Shown in pieces: positions 1 through 5,427 of a stretch of 5,427 nucleotides of DNA. Origin of the DNA: Chromatiales bacterium (lineage in GTDB: Bacteria; Pseudomonadota; Gammaproteobacteria; Thiohalomonadales; Thiohalomonadaceae); assembly GCA_029864785.1 (NCBI GenBank), contig JAOTST010000132.1:1-5427 (forward strand). The letters are read 5' to 3'. Position numbers and translations under genes: made by a program. The notes below the pieces were generated by a model. That model did not search any database. It was given only the letters and a program-made list of their open reading frames with translations, and was not told where the DNA came from. Each line of letters begins with the position of its first letter. Positions within the stretch are counted from its first letter, which is position 1.

Positions 1-1339
1 TACTTCCCTAGCCAATAACCTTGCAAGTGAGGCCAACGACATCACCGTGGTTGATGTTAATGCAGACCTCTTGAGTCAGTTGCAAGACCGACTCGACCTC
101 CGCACGGTGATGGGGCGCGGTTCACATCCCGAGGTGTTGATTCGTGCAGGTGCCGAAGATGCTGATATGGTGATTGCGGTCACCAATAGTGATGAGACCA
201 ATATTGTCGCCTGTCAGGTCGCCTTCACCCTGTTTAATACCCCAACCAAGATCGCCCGTATTCGTTCGCAAAATTATCTTTTCAAGCCAGAACTCTTCAG
301 CACTCAGGCGATGCCGATCGACTTTATTATTAGCCCTGAGCAGTTGGTCACTGATTATGTATCGCGGCTCATTCAGTATCCGGGGGCACTGCAAGTAGTC
401 GATTTTGCAGAGGGTCGGGTGCGACTGGTAGCCGTTAGAGCGTTTAAGGGAAGCCCGCTGGTGGGACATGAGTTGCGCGAACTGCATGAGCATTTTCCTA
501 ATATCAAAAGTCGGATAGCCGCCATTTATCGCGATGGTGAAGCGATTCATCCTGAGGCGAAGACGGTCGTCGAAGCGCAAGATGAGATATTTTTTGTTGC
601 CGCCGTAGAAGACATTCGCAAGATGATGGATGAACTGCGTACCCGTGAGCGAACCGTTAAGCGAATTATGATCGCGGGCGGAGGTAATATTGGTAGACGT
701 TTGGCAAAGACGTTGGAGAAGGATTATCAGGTCAAGTTGATCGACAAAAATCCAGTTAATACCAAGTTACTCTCCGAGGAGTTGGAGCGCACGATTGTGC
801 TTCAGGGCAATGCCGCTGATGAAGAGCTTCTGCTTGAAGAGAATATCGATAGTGTTCATATATTTTGTGCGCTCACCAATGATGATGAAGCCAATATTCT
901 CTCGGCTATGCTGGCTAAGCGTCTGGGGGCGCGCAAGGTGATGGCGCTGATCAATCGTACCGCCTATGTGGATCTGATTGAGAGTAGTGAGATCGATATT
1001 GCCATCTCTCCACAACAGGCGACGATTGGTAGTTTGTTGGCGCATGTACGTCGTGGTGATGTGGTTAATGTTCATTCGCTACGGCGCGGTGCGGCAGAGG
1101 CGATAGAGGCGGTGGCCCATGGTGATAGAGATTCATCGAAAGTGGTTGGACGTAAGATTGAGGAGATAGCGCTACCTGCGGGAACTACGATTGGCAGCAT
1201 TGTAAGAGGGGAAGAGGTTATTGTTCCGCATCACGATACGGTGGTGGAGGCAGAGGATCATCTTGTGCTCTTCCTGGTCGATAAAAAGGCAGTGCCTAAA
1301 GTAGAAGCGCTCTTTCAGGTAGGGATCACCTTCGTTTAA
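1..1339 (+). CDS. trkA: Trk potassium uptake system peripheral NAD-binding protein TrkA (5' end cut off by window)
   Basis: TrkA is the cytoplasmic regulatory subunit of Trk K+ uptake. It forms a nucleotide-binding ring on the inner face of the TrkH channel and gates it through NAD(H)/ATP binding. The frame is open from base 2, so 445 residues are visible. Comparison with my recollection of E. coli TrkA (458 aa) suggests that only about 12 residues are missing, including most of the first GxGxxG motif. A GTG at 47 could be mistaken for the start, but the family sequence (ANDITVVD) continues upstream of it. The product has the usual two RCK units: RCK_N1 with GSHP and TNSDETN, a first RCK_C ending near EIFFVAA, then RCK_N2 opening with GGGNIG (bases 677-694) and its acidic LIDKN, followed by TNDDEAN and AISPQQAT, and a second RCK_C to the end. 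It lies 6 bases before trkH, its functional partner. No frameshift or missing motif is seen in the visible part. Confidence 0.97.
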   Translation, partial: TSLANNLASEANDITVVDVNADLLSQLQDRLDLRTVMGRGSHPEVLIRAGAEDADMVIAVTNSDETNIVACQVAFTLFNTPTKIARIRSQNYLFKPELFSTQAMPIDFIISPEQLVTDYVSRLIQYPGALQVVDFAEGRVRLVAVRAFKGSPLVGHELRELHEHFPNIKSRIAAIYRDGEAIHPEAKTVVEAQDEIFFVAAVEDIRKMMDELRTRERTVKRIMIAGGGNIGRRLAKTLEKDYQVKLIDKNPVNTKLLSEELERTIVLQGNAADEELLLEENIDSVHIFCALTNDDEANILSAMLAKRLGARKVMALINRTAYVDLIESSEIDIAISPQQATIGSLLAHVRRGDVVNVHSLRRGAAEAIEAVAHGDRDSSKVVGRKIEEIALPAGTTIGSIVRGEEVIVPHHDTVVEAEDHLVLFLVDKKAVPKVEALFQVGITFV

Positions 1340-1345
1340 CACGCT

Positions 1346-2800
1346 ATGCAGATTGCCGTTACACAGCGAATCATCGGGATTTTACTGATGATCTTCAGCA
1401 CAACAATGTGGCCTCCTTTGCTGGTTTCGTTGATGAGTGAAGATGGCAATCAGTCGGCCTTTATTATTACCTTCCTACTCACTTTTTTTACCGGCCTTAT
1501 CGCCTGGTTTCCTGTCCATAATCGCCGTGAAGATCTCCGTCTTAGAGATGGATTTATGATTGTTGTCCTCTTCTGGACCGTTTTGGGACTGTTTGGGGCA
1601 CTTCCCTTCTATTTGGATATTATTGGGCCGCTCTCCGTTACCGATGCGGTGTTTGAGTCGATTTCCGGGCTTACGACGACTGGGGGTACGGTCATTCCGC
1701 ATATCGATGGTCTGCCCGCGTCGATTCTCTACTATCGGCAGCAGTTGCAGTGGTTGGGGGGCATGGGAATTATTGTGCTTGCGGTTGCTATCCTGCCGAT
1801 GCTGGGGATTGGTGGTATGCAGCTCTACCGAGCTGAGACTCCTGGTCCGATGAAGGATAGTAAATTGACGCCACGTATTACCGAGACGGCCAAGGCACTC
1901 TGGTACATCTATCTGGGGCTGACGGTGCTCTGCGCTGCAGGTTACTGGCTAGCGGGAATGAATCTCTTTGATGCGATTGCCCACAGTTTCGCAACGATTG
2001 CGACGGGTGGTCTATCCACCCATGATGCGAGCATTGGTTACTATGTAGATAAGCCTATGGTCGAGGTTGTTGCGACCTTTTTTATGCTGATGGCGGGAGT
2101 CAACTTTGCACTCCACTTTCTTGCATGGCGCAGGGTAAGTCTGGAGTCGTATCGACTGGATGAGGAGTTTCTGACCTATATCAAAGTCTTCTTGTTTATC
2201 GGTTCAGTGACCGTAATTTACCTGATCTACGCAAATTTCTACTCCTCTTGGGAGGCGTCGGTTCGACACGGCCTGTTTCAAGCCGTCTCTATAGCAACCT
2301 CTACAGGCTTTACCACTGTTGATTACAATCAATGGCCACCACTGATTCCGGTGATGCTTCTATTTGCCAGTTTTGTTGGTGGTTGTGCGGGTTCGACGGG
2401 TGGGGGAATGAAAGTGATACGTTTTCTGTTGCTGTTTAAACAGGGGGCGCGTGAGATATCTAAACTGATCCATCCTAATGCCATTATTCCGATCAAAATT
2501 GGGGGTAAGCCGGTGAAGGAGCGGGTGATTAACTCGGTGTGGGGATTTTTTGCCACCTACGTAGCCATCTTCGCGGTGATGATGCTGGTGTTGATGATGA
2601 CGGGACTTGATCAAATTACCGCTTTTTCCGCAATTGCAGCCAATATTAATAACCTCGGCCCAGGCTTGGGCGAAGTGAGTGGAAACTACGCCAACTTGGG
2701 TGATGTGGCCAAGTGGGTACTCTGTTTTGCCATGCTGCTCGGGCGTCTGGAGATCTTTACCCTGCTTGTTCTGTTAACCCCTGCCTTCTGGCGTAAATAA
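1346..2800 (+). CDS. trkH: Trk system potassium uptake protein TrkH (K+ channel-like membrane subunit)
   Basis: TrkH is the inner-membrane K+-translocating subunit of the Trk system. Its 484 residues match the family length, and the N-terminus aligns with E. coli TrkH from the first ATG. The four degenerate pore loops of the fourfold pseudo-symmetric superfamily are all visible: SGLTTTG near residue 107, ATGGLST near 219, TSTGFTT near 318 and NNLGPGLG near 435. The glycine-rich intramembrane gating loop is GGCAGSTGGGMK near 345-356. The conserved pore arginine of the last repeat is R467, in GRLEIF. Other family landmarks are GGMGIIVLAVAILP (138-151), GGMQLYRAE (156-164) and HPNA (376-379). 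The gene starts 6 bases after the trkA stop and no convincing Shine-Dalgarno sequence precedes it, so translation is probably coupled to trkA. The pore motifs argue for K+ conduction; selectivity over Na+ cannot be judged from sequence alone. Confidence 0.98.
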   Translation: MQIAVTQRIIGILLMIFSTTMWPPLLVSLMSEDGNQSAFIITFLLTFFTGLIAWFPVHNRREDLRLRDGFMIVVLFWTVLGLFGALPFYLDIIGPLSVTDAVFESISGLTTTGGTVIPHIDGLPASILYYRQQLQWLGGMGIIVLAVAILPMLGIGGMQLYRAETPGPMKDSKLTPRITETAKALWYIYLGLTVLCAAGYWLAGMNLFDAIAHSFATIATGGLSTHDASIGYYVDKPMVEVVATFFMLMAGVNFALHFLAWRRVSLESYRLDEEFLTYIKVFLFIGSVTVIYLIYANFYSSWEASVRHGLFQAVSIATSTGFTTVDYNQWPPLIPVMLLFASFVGGCAGSTGGGMKVIRFLLLFKQGAREISKLIHPNAIIPIKIGGKPVKERVINSVWGFFATYVAIFAVMMLVLMMTGLDQITAFSAIAANINNLGPGLGEVSGNYANLGDVAKWVLCFAMLLGRLEIFTLLVLLTPAFWRK

Positions 2801-2802
2801 CT

Positions 2803-3381
2803 TTGCCCGAGCAACGGCGGAAATGGGACTTACGTTATCTGGAAGCCGATTATCACGGGCTTCGCCCATGCTGTGCCTTAAGTGATAACAGCCACCTGCT
2901 TCCTGAGCGGGGGCGGGCTCTTGATTTGGCCGCCGGCTTAGGTGTTAACGCACTGTTTCTAGCGAAACAGGGGTTGGATACGGCGGCTTGGGATCTCTCT
3001 TCACGGGCGCTTGACCATCTTGTTACAGAGGCTAGGCAACGAGGGCTCTCTATTGACGTTGAAGCGAGAGACCTAACGGATTCACCACCATCTGCGAATA
3101 GTTTTGATGTCATTGTGGTCAGTCACTTCCTGGAACGTTCTCTCTGTCCTGTGATAGAGGAGGCATTGATGCCTGGAGGGCTGCTCTTTTATCAAACTTG
3201 GACAGCGGAGAAGAGCTGTTCTGATGGGCCGACCAATCCAGATTTTTTGCTCGGTGAGGGAGAACTTTTGGAGCTCTTTCCCAATCTTATCGCCAGGGTC
3301 TATCGTGAAGAGGGTCGAGTGGGTGATTTAGAAAAAGGGGTACGCAATCAAGCGATGTTGGTGGGACAAAAAAGGTGCTAA
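2803..3381 (+). CDS. Class I SAM-dependent methyltransferase, substrate unknown
   Basis: This is a small (192 aa), probably cytoplasmic Rossmann-fold methyltransferase. The N-terminus has the RKWDLRY element (6-12) common in TehB-like small methyltransferases. Motif I is LDLAAGLGVNA (40-50), which binds the SAM methionine moiety. An acidic residue ends strand 2 (AAWDLS, D64) and would contact the ribose. ARDLTD (88-93) is motif II, FDVIVVSHFLERSL (101-114) is strand 4, and LMPGGLLFYQTW (122-133) is the usual 'kPGGlL' strand 5 region. The only start that keeps the N-terminal motif is TTG at 2803. The frame has a stop at 2794-2796 with only ATA and ACT between, and the sole in-frame ATG lies late, in motif 'LMPGG'. 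The TTG sits 2 bases after the trkH stop without a visible Shine-Dalgarno, so re-initiation after trkH is likely. The substrate cannot be inferred; a role in tellurite or thiol chemistry would be a guess from loose family resemblance. Confidence 0.88.
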   Translation: MPEQRRKWDLRYLEADYHGLRPCCALSDNSHLLPERGRALDLAAGLGVNALFLAKQGLDTAAWDLSSRALDHLVTEARQRGLSIDVEARDLTDSPPSANSFDVIVVSHFLERSLCPVIEEALMPGGLLFYQTWTAEKSCSDGPTNPDFLLGEGELLELFPNLIARVYREEGRVGDLEKGVRNQAMLVGQKRC

Positions 3382-3454
3382 AAGTCATGAAAATGTCTAA
3401 TAACGCTATACCTCCACAGCCACTATCGTTACGATGGGTTGGATAGAAGTGATT

Positions 3455-3462
3455 GAGAGAAG
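3455..3462 (+). promoter_or_regulatory. Putative Shine-Dalgarno for the 3465 gene
   Basis: The purine run GAGAGAAG lies just before the ATG at 3465. It overlaps the alternative in-frame TTG at 3453, so it favours the ATG as start: a ribosome bound here would be too far downstream to use the TTG. The spacing to ATG is rather short, so this is a moderate call. Confidence 0.5.
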
Positions 3463-3464
3463 TT

Positions 3465-4040
3465 ATGGCTGAAACAGAGCTGGATAAGCGCGAACTTGAA
3501 GAGAGCAATTATGATGAGTTGAAGGATGCTATCCGTCACTTTGATCGTGTTATGCGCTCAAATATTCTCATTCAGGGAAAATTGGGTGATCGTCTCAAAA
3601 ACAGCATTCGAGTAGGAATGATCTTTCTTGCTCTGATTGCCATCTCCATATTTATTATCTTAATTACCATGGTGACTCAGGTGGAGGATATCTCTGCGGC
3701 CGTTACAGGGATGGATAACGCCTTTGATGAAGTGAGAACTCAGATGGTTGAGGTTGACCAACTGATGTCCAAAATGGAAAAAAATGCATCACACATGAAT
3801 GAAATTGGTCGTGTGATGCAGACGATGGACGGCGAAATGGTAAAGATGAATGAGAACGTCGCGCAGGTGCAGACAGAGACTGCGGAGATGGGCAAAGAGG
3901 TTAAGGTGATGCGTCAGCAAGCGGATGTGATGGCACACACTACGGGTGTGATGGATAGAGAGATTTATCGAATGAACCATGAGGTTAATCGCATGGCTGC
4001 TCCTGCTCGTGGTATGAACAACATGTTCCCCATGCCGTAA
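3465..4040 (+). CDS. Unrecognised single-pass membrane protein with methionine-heptad coiled coil (first of a tandem pair)
   Basis: I do not recognise a named family. The product is 191 aa from ATG 3465. Residues 1-48 are hydrophilic and charged. Residues about 49-71 are strongly hydrophobic (VGMIFLALIAISIFIILITMV), and the remainder is a long amphipathic helix region rich in Met. The flank before the membrane segment is basic (GDRLKNSIR) and the flank after it acidic (VEDI), so the positive-inside rule puts the N-terminus in the cytoplasm and the coiled coil in the periplasm. No signal peptidase site or lipobox is seen. Of the 120 residues after the membrane segment, 18 are Met. M142, M149, M156, M163, M170, M177 and M184 are exactly seven apart, with V/A/T/I/V at the partner core positions. 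The protein ends in GMNNMFPMP. It is 20 bases from its paralogue at 4061 and follows the methyltransferase by 83 bases without a clear promoter, so it may still belong to the trk transcript. An upstream in-frame TTG (3453) would add only four residues. The function is unknown; a structural or sensor role is possible. Confidence 0.85.
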   Translation: MAETELDKRELEESNYDELKDAIRHFDRVMRSNILIQGKLGDRLKNSIRVGMIFLALIAISIFIILITMVTQVEDISAAVTGMDNAFDEVRTQMVEVDQLMSKMEKNASHMNEIGRVMQTMDGEMVKMNENVAQVQTETAEMGKEVKVMRQQADVMAHTTGVMDREIYRMNHEVNRMAAPARGMNNMFPMP

Positions 4041-4043
4041 TTT

Positions 4044-4053
4044 AAAGAAGAGA
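4044..4053 (+). promoter_or_regulatory. Putative Shine-Dalgarno supporting the TTG start at 4061
   Basis: AAAGAAGAGA lies about 7-8 bases upstream of TTG 4061. The frame has a stop at 4043-4045, so the only initiation codons between it and the first internal ATG (residue 67, beyond the membrane segment) that keep the protein intact are this TTG or the rare ATT at 4058. The purine run supports the TTG. Confidence 0.55.
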
Positions 4054-4060
4054 TACGATT

Positions 4061-4612
4061 TTGAATCAGGAACAGCAACAGCTTCTCAACCAGCAACTAA
4101 CATCGACCCTTGTCAAGCTTGAGCGAGACATTGAACGTCACCGTGGAGAGCGTCAGTACCATATTCATCGAACGAATCTTTTAGTGAAACTGGTCACGTT
4201 TTTTTTGTTGTCGATTGGTGTCTTTAATGTGCTCTATGTTTATGAGCTCTATATTCGTATGCATGAGATCGTCAATACCATTACTGATCTACAGGCAGAC
4301 GTTACCGCTGTTTCAGGCAATATGCTCCACCTGACAGGAACCATGCAAAAATTTGATTCACATTTGGAGCAGATGCCGATAATAAGCAGTTCTGCTGCAT
4401 CGATGTCAGAGCAGATGCCACAGTTGAATCAATCCATGGGAAAGATGGTCGGTACGATGGGTGAGCTCAATTATGAGATGAAGGTGATGAGTAGCGATAC
4501 GGCAGAGATCAACCGACGTTTTGCCAATATCACTCAGGGTATTGATGTGATGGGTGGTAACGTCAAGGAGATCTCTGGGCCTATGGGTGCGTTTAACTCC
4601 TTCATGCCATAA
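4061..4612 (+). CDS. Unrecognised single-pass membrane coiled-coil protein, paralogue of the preceding gene
   Basis: The product is 183 aa from a TTG start, and I do not recognise a named family. Residues 1-43 are hydrophilic and Gln-rich, then basic (RHRGERQ, HIHR). About 40-62 is a membrane helix (LLVKLVTFFLLSIGVFNVLY), and the rest is amphipathic helix, again predicted periplasmic by the positive-inside rule. From residue 119 a clean 3-4 hydrophobic heptad runs to the end: 119/122, 126/129, 133/136, 140/143, 147/150, 154/157, 161/164, 168/171, 175/178, with Met, Leu, Ile, Val or Phe at nearly all positions. It aligns without internal gaps to the previous protein at a six-residue offset (for example L13/L19, R22/R28, M88/M94, M105/M111, KVM 141-143/147-149, I161/I167, P174/P180), and both end in MP. 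Prolines at 106 and 120 may interrupt the helix, unlike its neighbour. The 20-base gap indicates co-transcription. The function is unknown; a hetero-oligomer of the two products is a reasonable inference. Confidence 0.85.
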   Translation: MNQEQQQLLNQQLTSTLVKLERDIERHRGERQYHIHRTNLLVKLVTFFLLSIGVFNVLYVYELYIRMHEIVNTITDLQADVTAVSGNMLHLTGTMQKFDSHLEQMPIISSSAASMSEQMPQLNQSMGKMVGTMGELNYEMKVMSSDTAEINRRFANITQGIDVMGGNVKEISGPMGAFNSFMP

Positions 4613-4690
4613 GTGATCCGCTGAATCCTTTAAGGCTAACGCCAACCCTAACAGCTGTAGCCCATAACGGTTTACATAGAACCTATCTTT

Positions 4691-4709
4691 ATCAGAGAAA
4701 GCCTCTGAT
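4691..4709 (+). repeat. Short inverted repeat (hairpin) downstream of the coiled-coil genes
   Basis: ATCAGAG (4691-4697) and CTCTGAT (4703-4709) are perfect 7-base arms around a 5-base loop. It lies about 80 bases after the stop at 4612 and upstream of the gltB promoter. No T-run follows it on either strand, so it is not a standard intrinsic terminator. It could stabilise the 3' end of the upstream transcript, be a protein site, or be chance. Confidence 0.45.
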
Positions 4710-4730
4710 TCGCCCTGTTTATACCCCTAT

Positions 4731-4753
4731 TCGTTTGAATCGAACTCAAACGA
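4731..4753 (+). promoter_or_regulatory. Inverted repeat over the gltB promoter -35 region, candidate operator
   Basis: TCGTTTGA (4731-4738) and TCAAACGA (4746-4753) are perfect 8-base inverted arms separated by ATCGAAC. The dyad covers the proposed -35 hexamer and most of the spacer, the classic place for a repressor or for an activator that remodels the promoter. The 15-base centre-to-centre arm spacing is about one and a half helical turns. I cannot assign a known regulator's consensus to it. Confidence 0.5.
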
Positions 4754-4762
4754 GAGTATAAT
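4735..4762 (+). promoter_or_regulatory. Sigma70-type promoter for gltB
   Basis: A perfect -10 hexamer TATAAT (4757-4762) is preceded by TTGAAT (4735-4740), which matches 4 of 6 bases of TTGACA, with a 16-base spacer. Transcription would begin near 4769, giving a leader of about 65 bases before the ATG at 4834. The position in the only long gap of the window, directly ahead of gltB, supports a separate gltB transcription unit. Confidence 0.75.
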
Positions 4763-4816
4763 GTTCGGCCATTTTGCCTGTGCAATACGCGACGTTTTGT
4801 ACGAGGGCCCCGTGAC

Positions 4817-4826
4817 CTACCGGTAG
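4817..4826 (+). repeat. 10-base perfect palindrome in the gltB leader
   Basis: CTACCGGTAG is its own reverse complement and ends 7 bases before the gltB start codon, where a Shine-Dalgarno sequence would normally be. No good Shine-Dalgarno is visible. It may be a DNA-binding site or affect initiation, but a 10-base palindrome can also arise by chance. Confidence 0.35.
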
Positions 4827-4833
4827 TCAATGA

Positions 4834-5427
4834 ATGAGTAATACAGAGAATAGTCCCGCCCTTTACCATCCAGAGTTTGAACGCGATAACTGCGGCTTCG
4901 GATTGATCTCGCATATGGATGGCAACACTAGCCACTGGCTTGTTTCGACAGCCATTGAGGCGCTCAACCGTATGACCCATCGCGGTGCAATTGCCGCCGA
5001 TGGTAAGAGTGGTGATGGTTGTGGTCTTTTAATGAAGAAGCCCTCTGGTTTTTTAACCACCGTAGCGGCTGAGACGGGTATTGAACTGACGGACGGCTTT
5101 GGTGTGGGTGTGGCCTTTCTTGATACCGATGAGAATGCGGCTCAAATTTCACGAGCAACTGTTGAGAAAGAGCTGGTTGATGAAGGTCTACAGGTAACGG
5201 GCTGGCGAGTAGTACCTACGGATAGTTCTGCTTGTGGTGAGGCAGCCAAGGCGAATCAGCCACAAATTGAACAGATCTTTGTCAATCGTCCGGATGGAAT
5301 GGATGCGATCGATTTTGAGCGTCATCTCTATGTTGCCCGTCGTCGTGCTGAAAAGGTGTTGGAAGCCGCTGGTGATAAAGAGTTTTACATGCCCACCTTC
5401 TCGGCCAATGTGCTCTCCTATAAGGGC
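4834..5427 (+). CDS. gltB: Glutamate synthase (NADPH) large subunit, N-terminal glutaminase part (3' end beyond window)
   Basis: GltB transfers the amide nitrogen of glutamine to 2-oxoglutarate, working with the small subunit GltD in the cytoplasm as the GOGAT arm of ammonium assimilation. The 198 visible residues are the start of the class II glutamine amidotransferase domain. Family motifs are RDNCGFG (17-23), MTHRGAIAADGKSGDGCG (47-64), IEQIFVNRP (145-153), and LYVARRRAEK (165-174). Cys20 (bases 4891-4893) matches the catalytic N-terminal nucleophile exposed by propeptide removal, implying a 19-residue propeptide, shorter than the 42 residues of E. coli. The ATG at 4834 is the first possible start because an in-frame TGA immediately precedes it (4831-4833). 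Full-length family members are about 1,480-1,550 aa, so roughly 13% is present. A promoter at 4735-4762 drives it. There is no obvious Shine-Dalgarno. gltD would be expected downstream. Confidence 0.97.
   Translation, partial: MSNTENSPALYHPEFERDNCGFGLISHMDGNTSHWLVSTAIEALNRMTHRGAIAADGKSGDGCGLLMKKPSGFLTTVAAETGIELTDGFGVGVAFLDTDENAAQISRATVEKELVDEGLQVTGWRVVPTDSSACGEAAKANQPQIEQIFVNRPDGMDAIDFERHLYVARRRAEKVLEAAGDKEFYMPTFSANVLSYKG

Noticed and set aside
47..49. GTG as the start of trkA
   Set aside because: The frame is open upstream to the window edge and the upstream residues match the conserved TrkA N-terminus, so the gene is cut by the window rather than starting here.
3407..3412. TATACC as a -10 for a promoter of the coiled-coil genes
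   Set aside because: It has only a partial match and no -35-like hexamer at proper spacing.
3387..3446. 19-codon ORF (MKMSNN...) in the gap after the methyltransferase
   Set aside because: It is too short to judge, with no clear Shine-Dalgarno, no hydrophobic or charged pattern and no recognisable motif.
3453..3455. TTG as the start of the first coiled-coil gene
   Set aside because: The ATG 12 bases downstream has a purine-rich ribosome site that overlaps this TTG, and the extra four residues add nothing.
3789..3980. Minus-strand open frame giving a His/Leu-rich peptide with regular His spacing
   Set aside because: It is the antisense image of the methionine ladder: ATG read in reverse is CAT (His). 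It has no start signal and lies wholly inside a better-supported gene.
4406..4645. Minus-strand open frame across the end of the second coiled-coil gene
   Set aside because: It is again an antisense shadow rich in His from reversed ATG codons, with no family motif.
4731..4753. A tRNA T-arm or tRNA gene, suggested by GAATCGAACTC
   Set aside because: No acceptor, D-arm or anticodon stem can be built around it; the dyad and promoter reading fits better.
4672..4980. Minus-strand open frame crossing the gltB start
   Set aside because: It overlaps the catalytic start region of gltB and its promoter and shows no recognisable domain.

Overview
The window looks like chromosomal DNA from a gammaproteobacterium. 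The TrkA, TrkH and GltB products all resemble the gammaproteobacterial forms closely: TrkH is 484 residues against 483 in E. coli, and TrkA would be about 457 residues once its missing start is added. Base composition is moderate and every gene lies on the + strand. The genus cannot be decided from this sequence.

Layout. Positions 1-1339 hold trkA, lacking about its first 12 codons. Next come trkH (1346-2800) and a small class I SAM-dependent methyltransferase gene (2803-3381). The gaps between these three are 6 and 2 bases, so they very probably form one operon. After 83 bases come two adjacent genes (3465-4040 and 4061-4612), 20 bases apart. They encode small single-pass membrane proteins with long, methionine-rich coiled coils, and I do not recognise a named family for either. 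A 221-base gap (4613-4833) then holds a strong sigma70-type promoter with an inverted repeat lying over its -35 side. It leads into gltB, the large subunit of NADPH-dependent glutamate synthase, which starts at 4834 and runs off the end of the window.

How the genes work together. TrkH is the K+-conducting membrane subunit and TrkA its cytoplasmic nucleotide-binding gating ring, so the first two genes make one potassium uptake system. The methyltransferase is likely co-transcribed, but its substrate cannot be inferred. GltB is ammonium assimilation and appears to be a separate transcription unit.

The least ordinary part is the coiled-coil pair. The two proteins align without an internal gap from about residue 13 of one and 19 of the other to near their ends, at a constant offset of six residues, and they keep the same heptad phase. 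This points to an old tandem duplication. The first carries a ladder of seven methionines spaced exactly seven residues apart. Both are predicted to have the N-terminus inside and the coiled coil in the periplasm. Their function is unknown.
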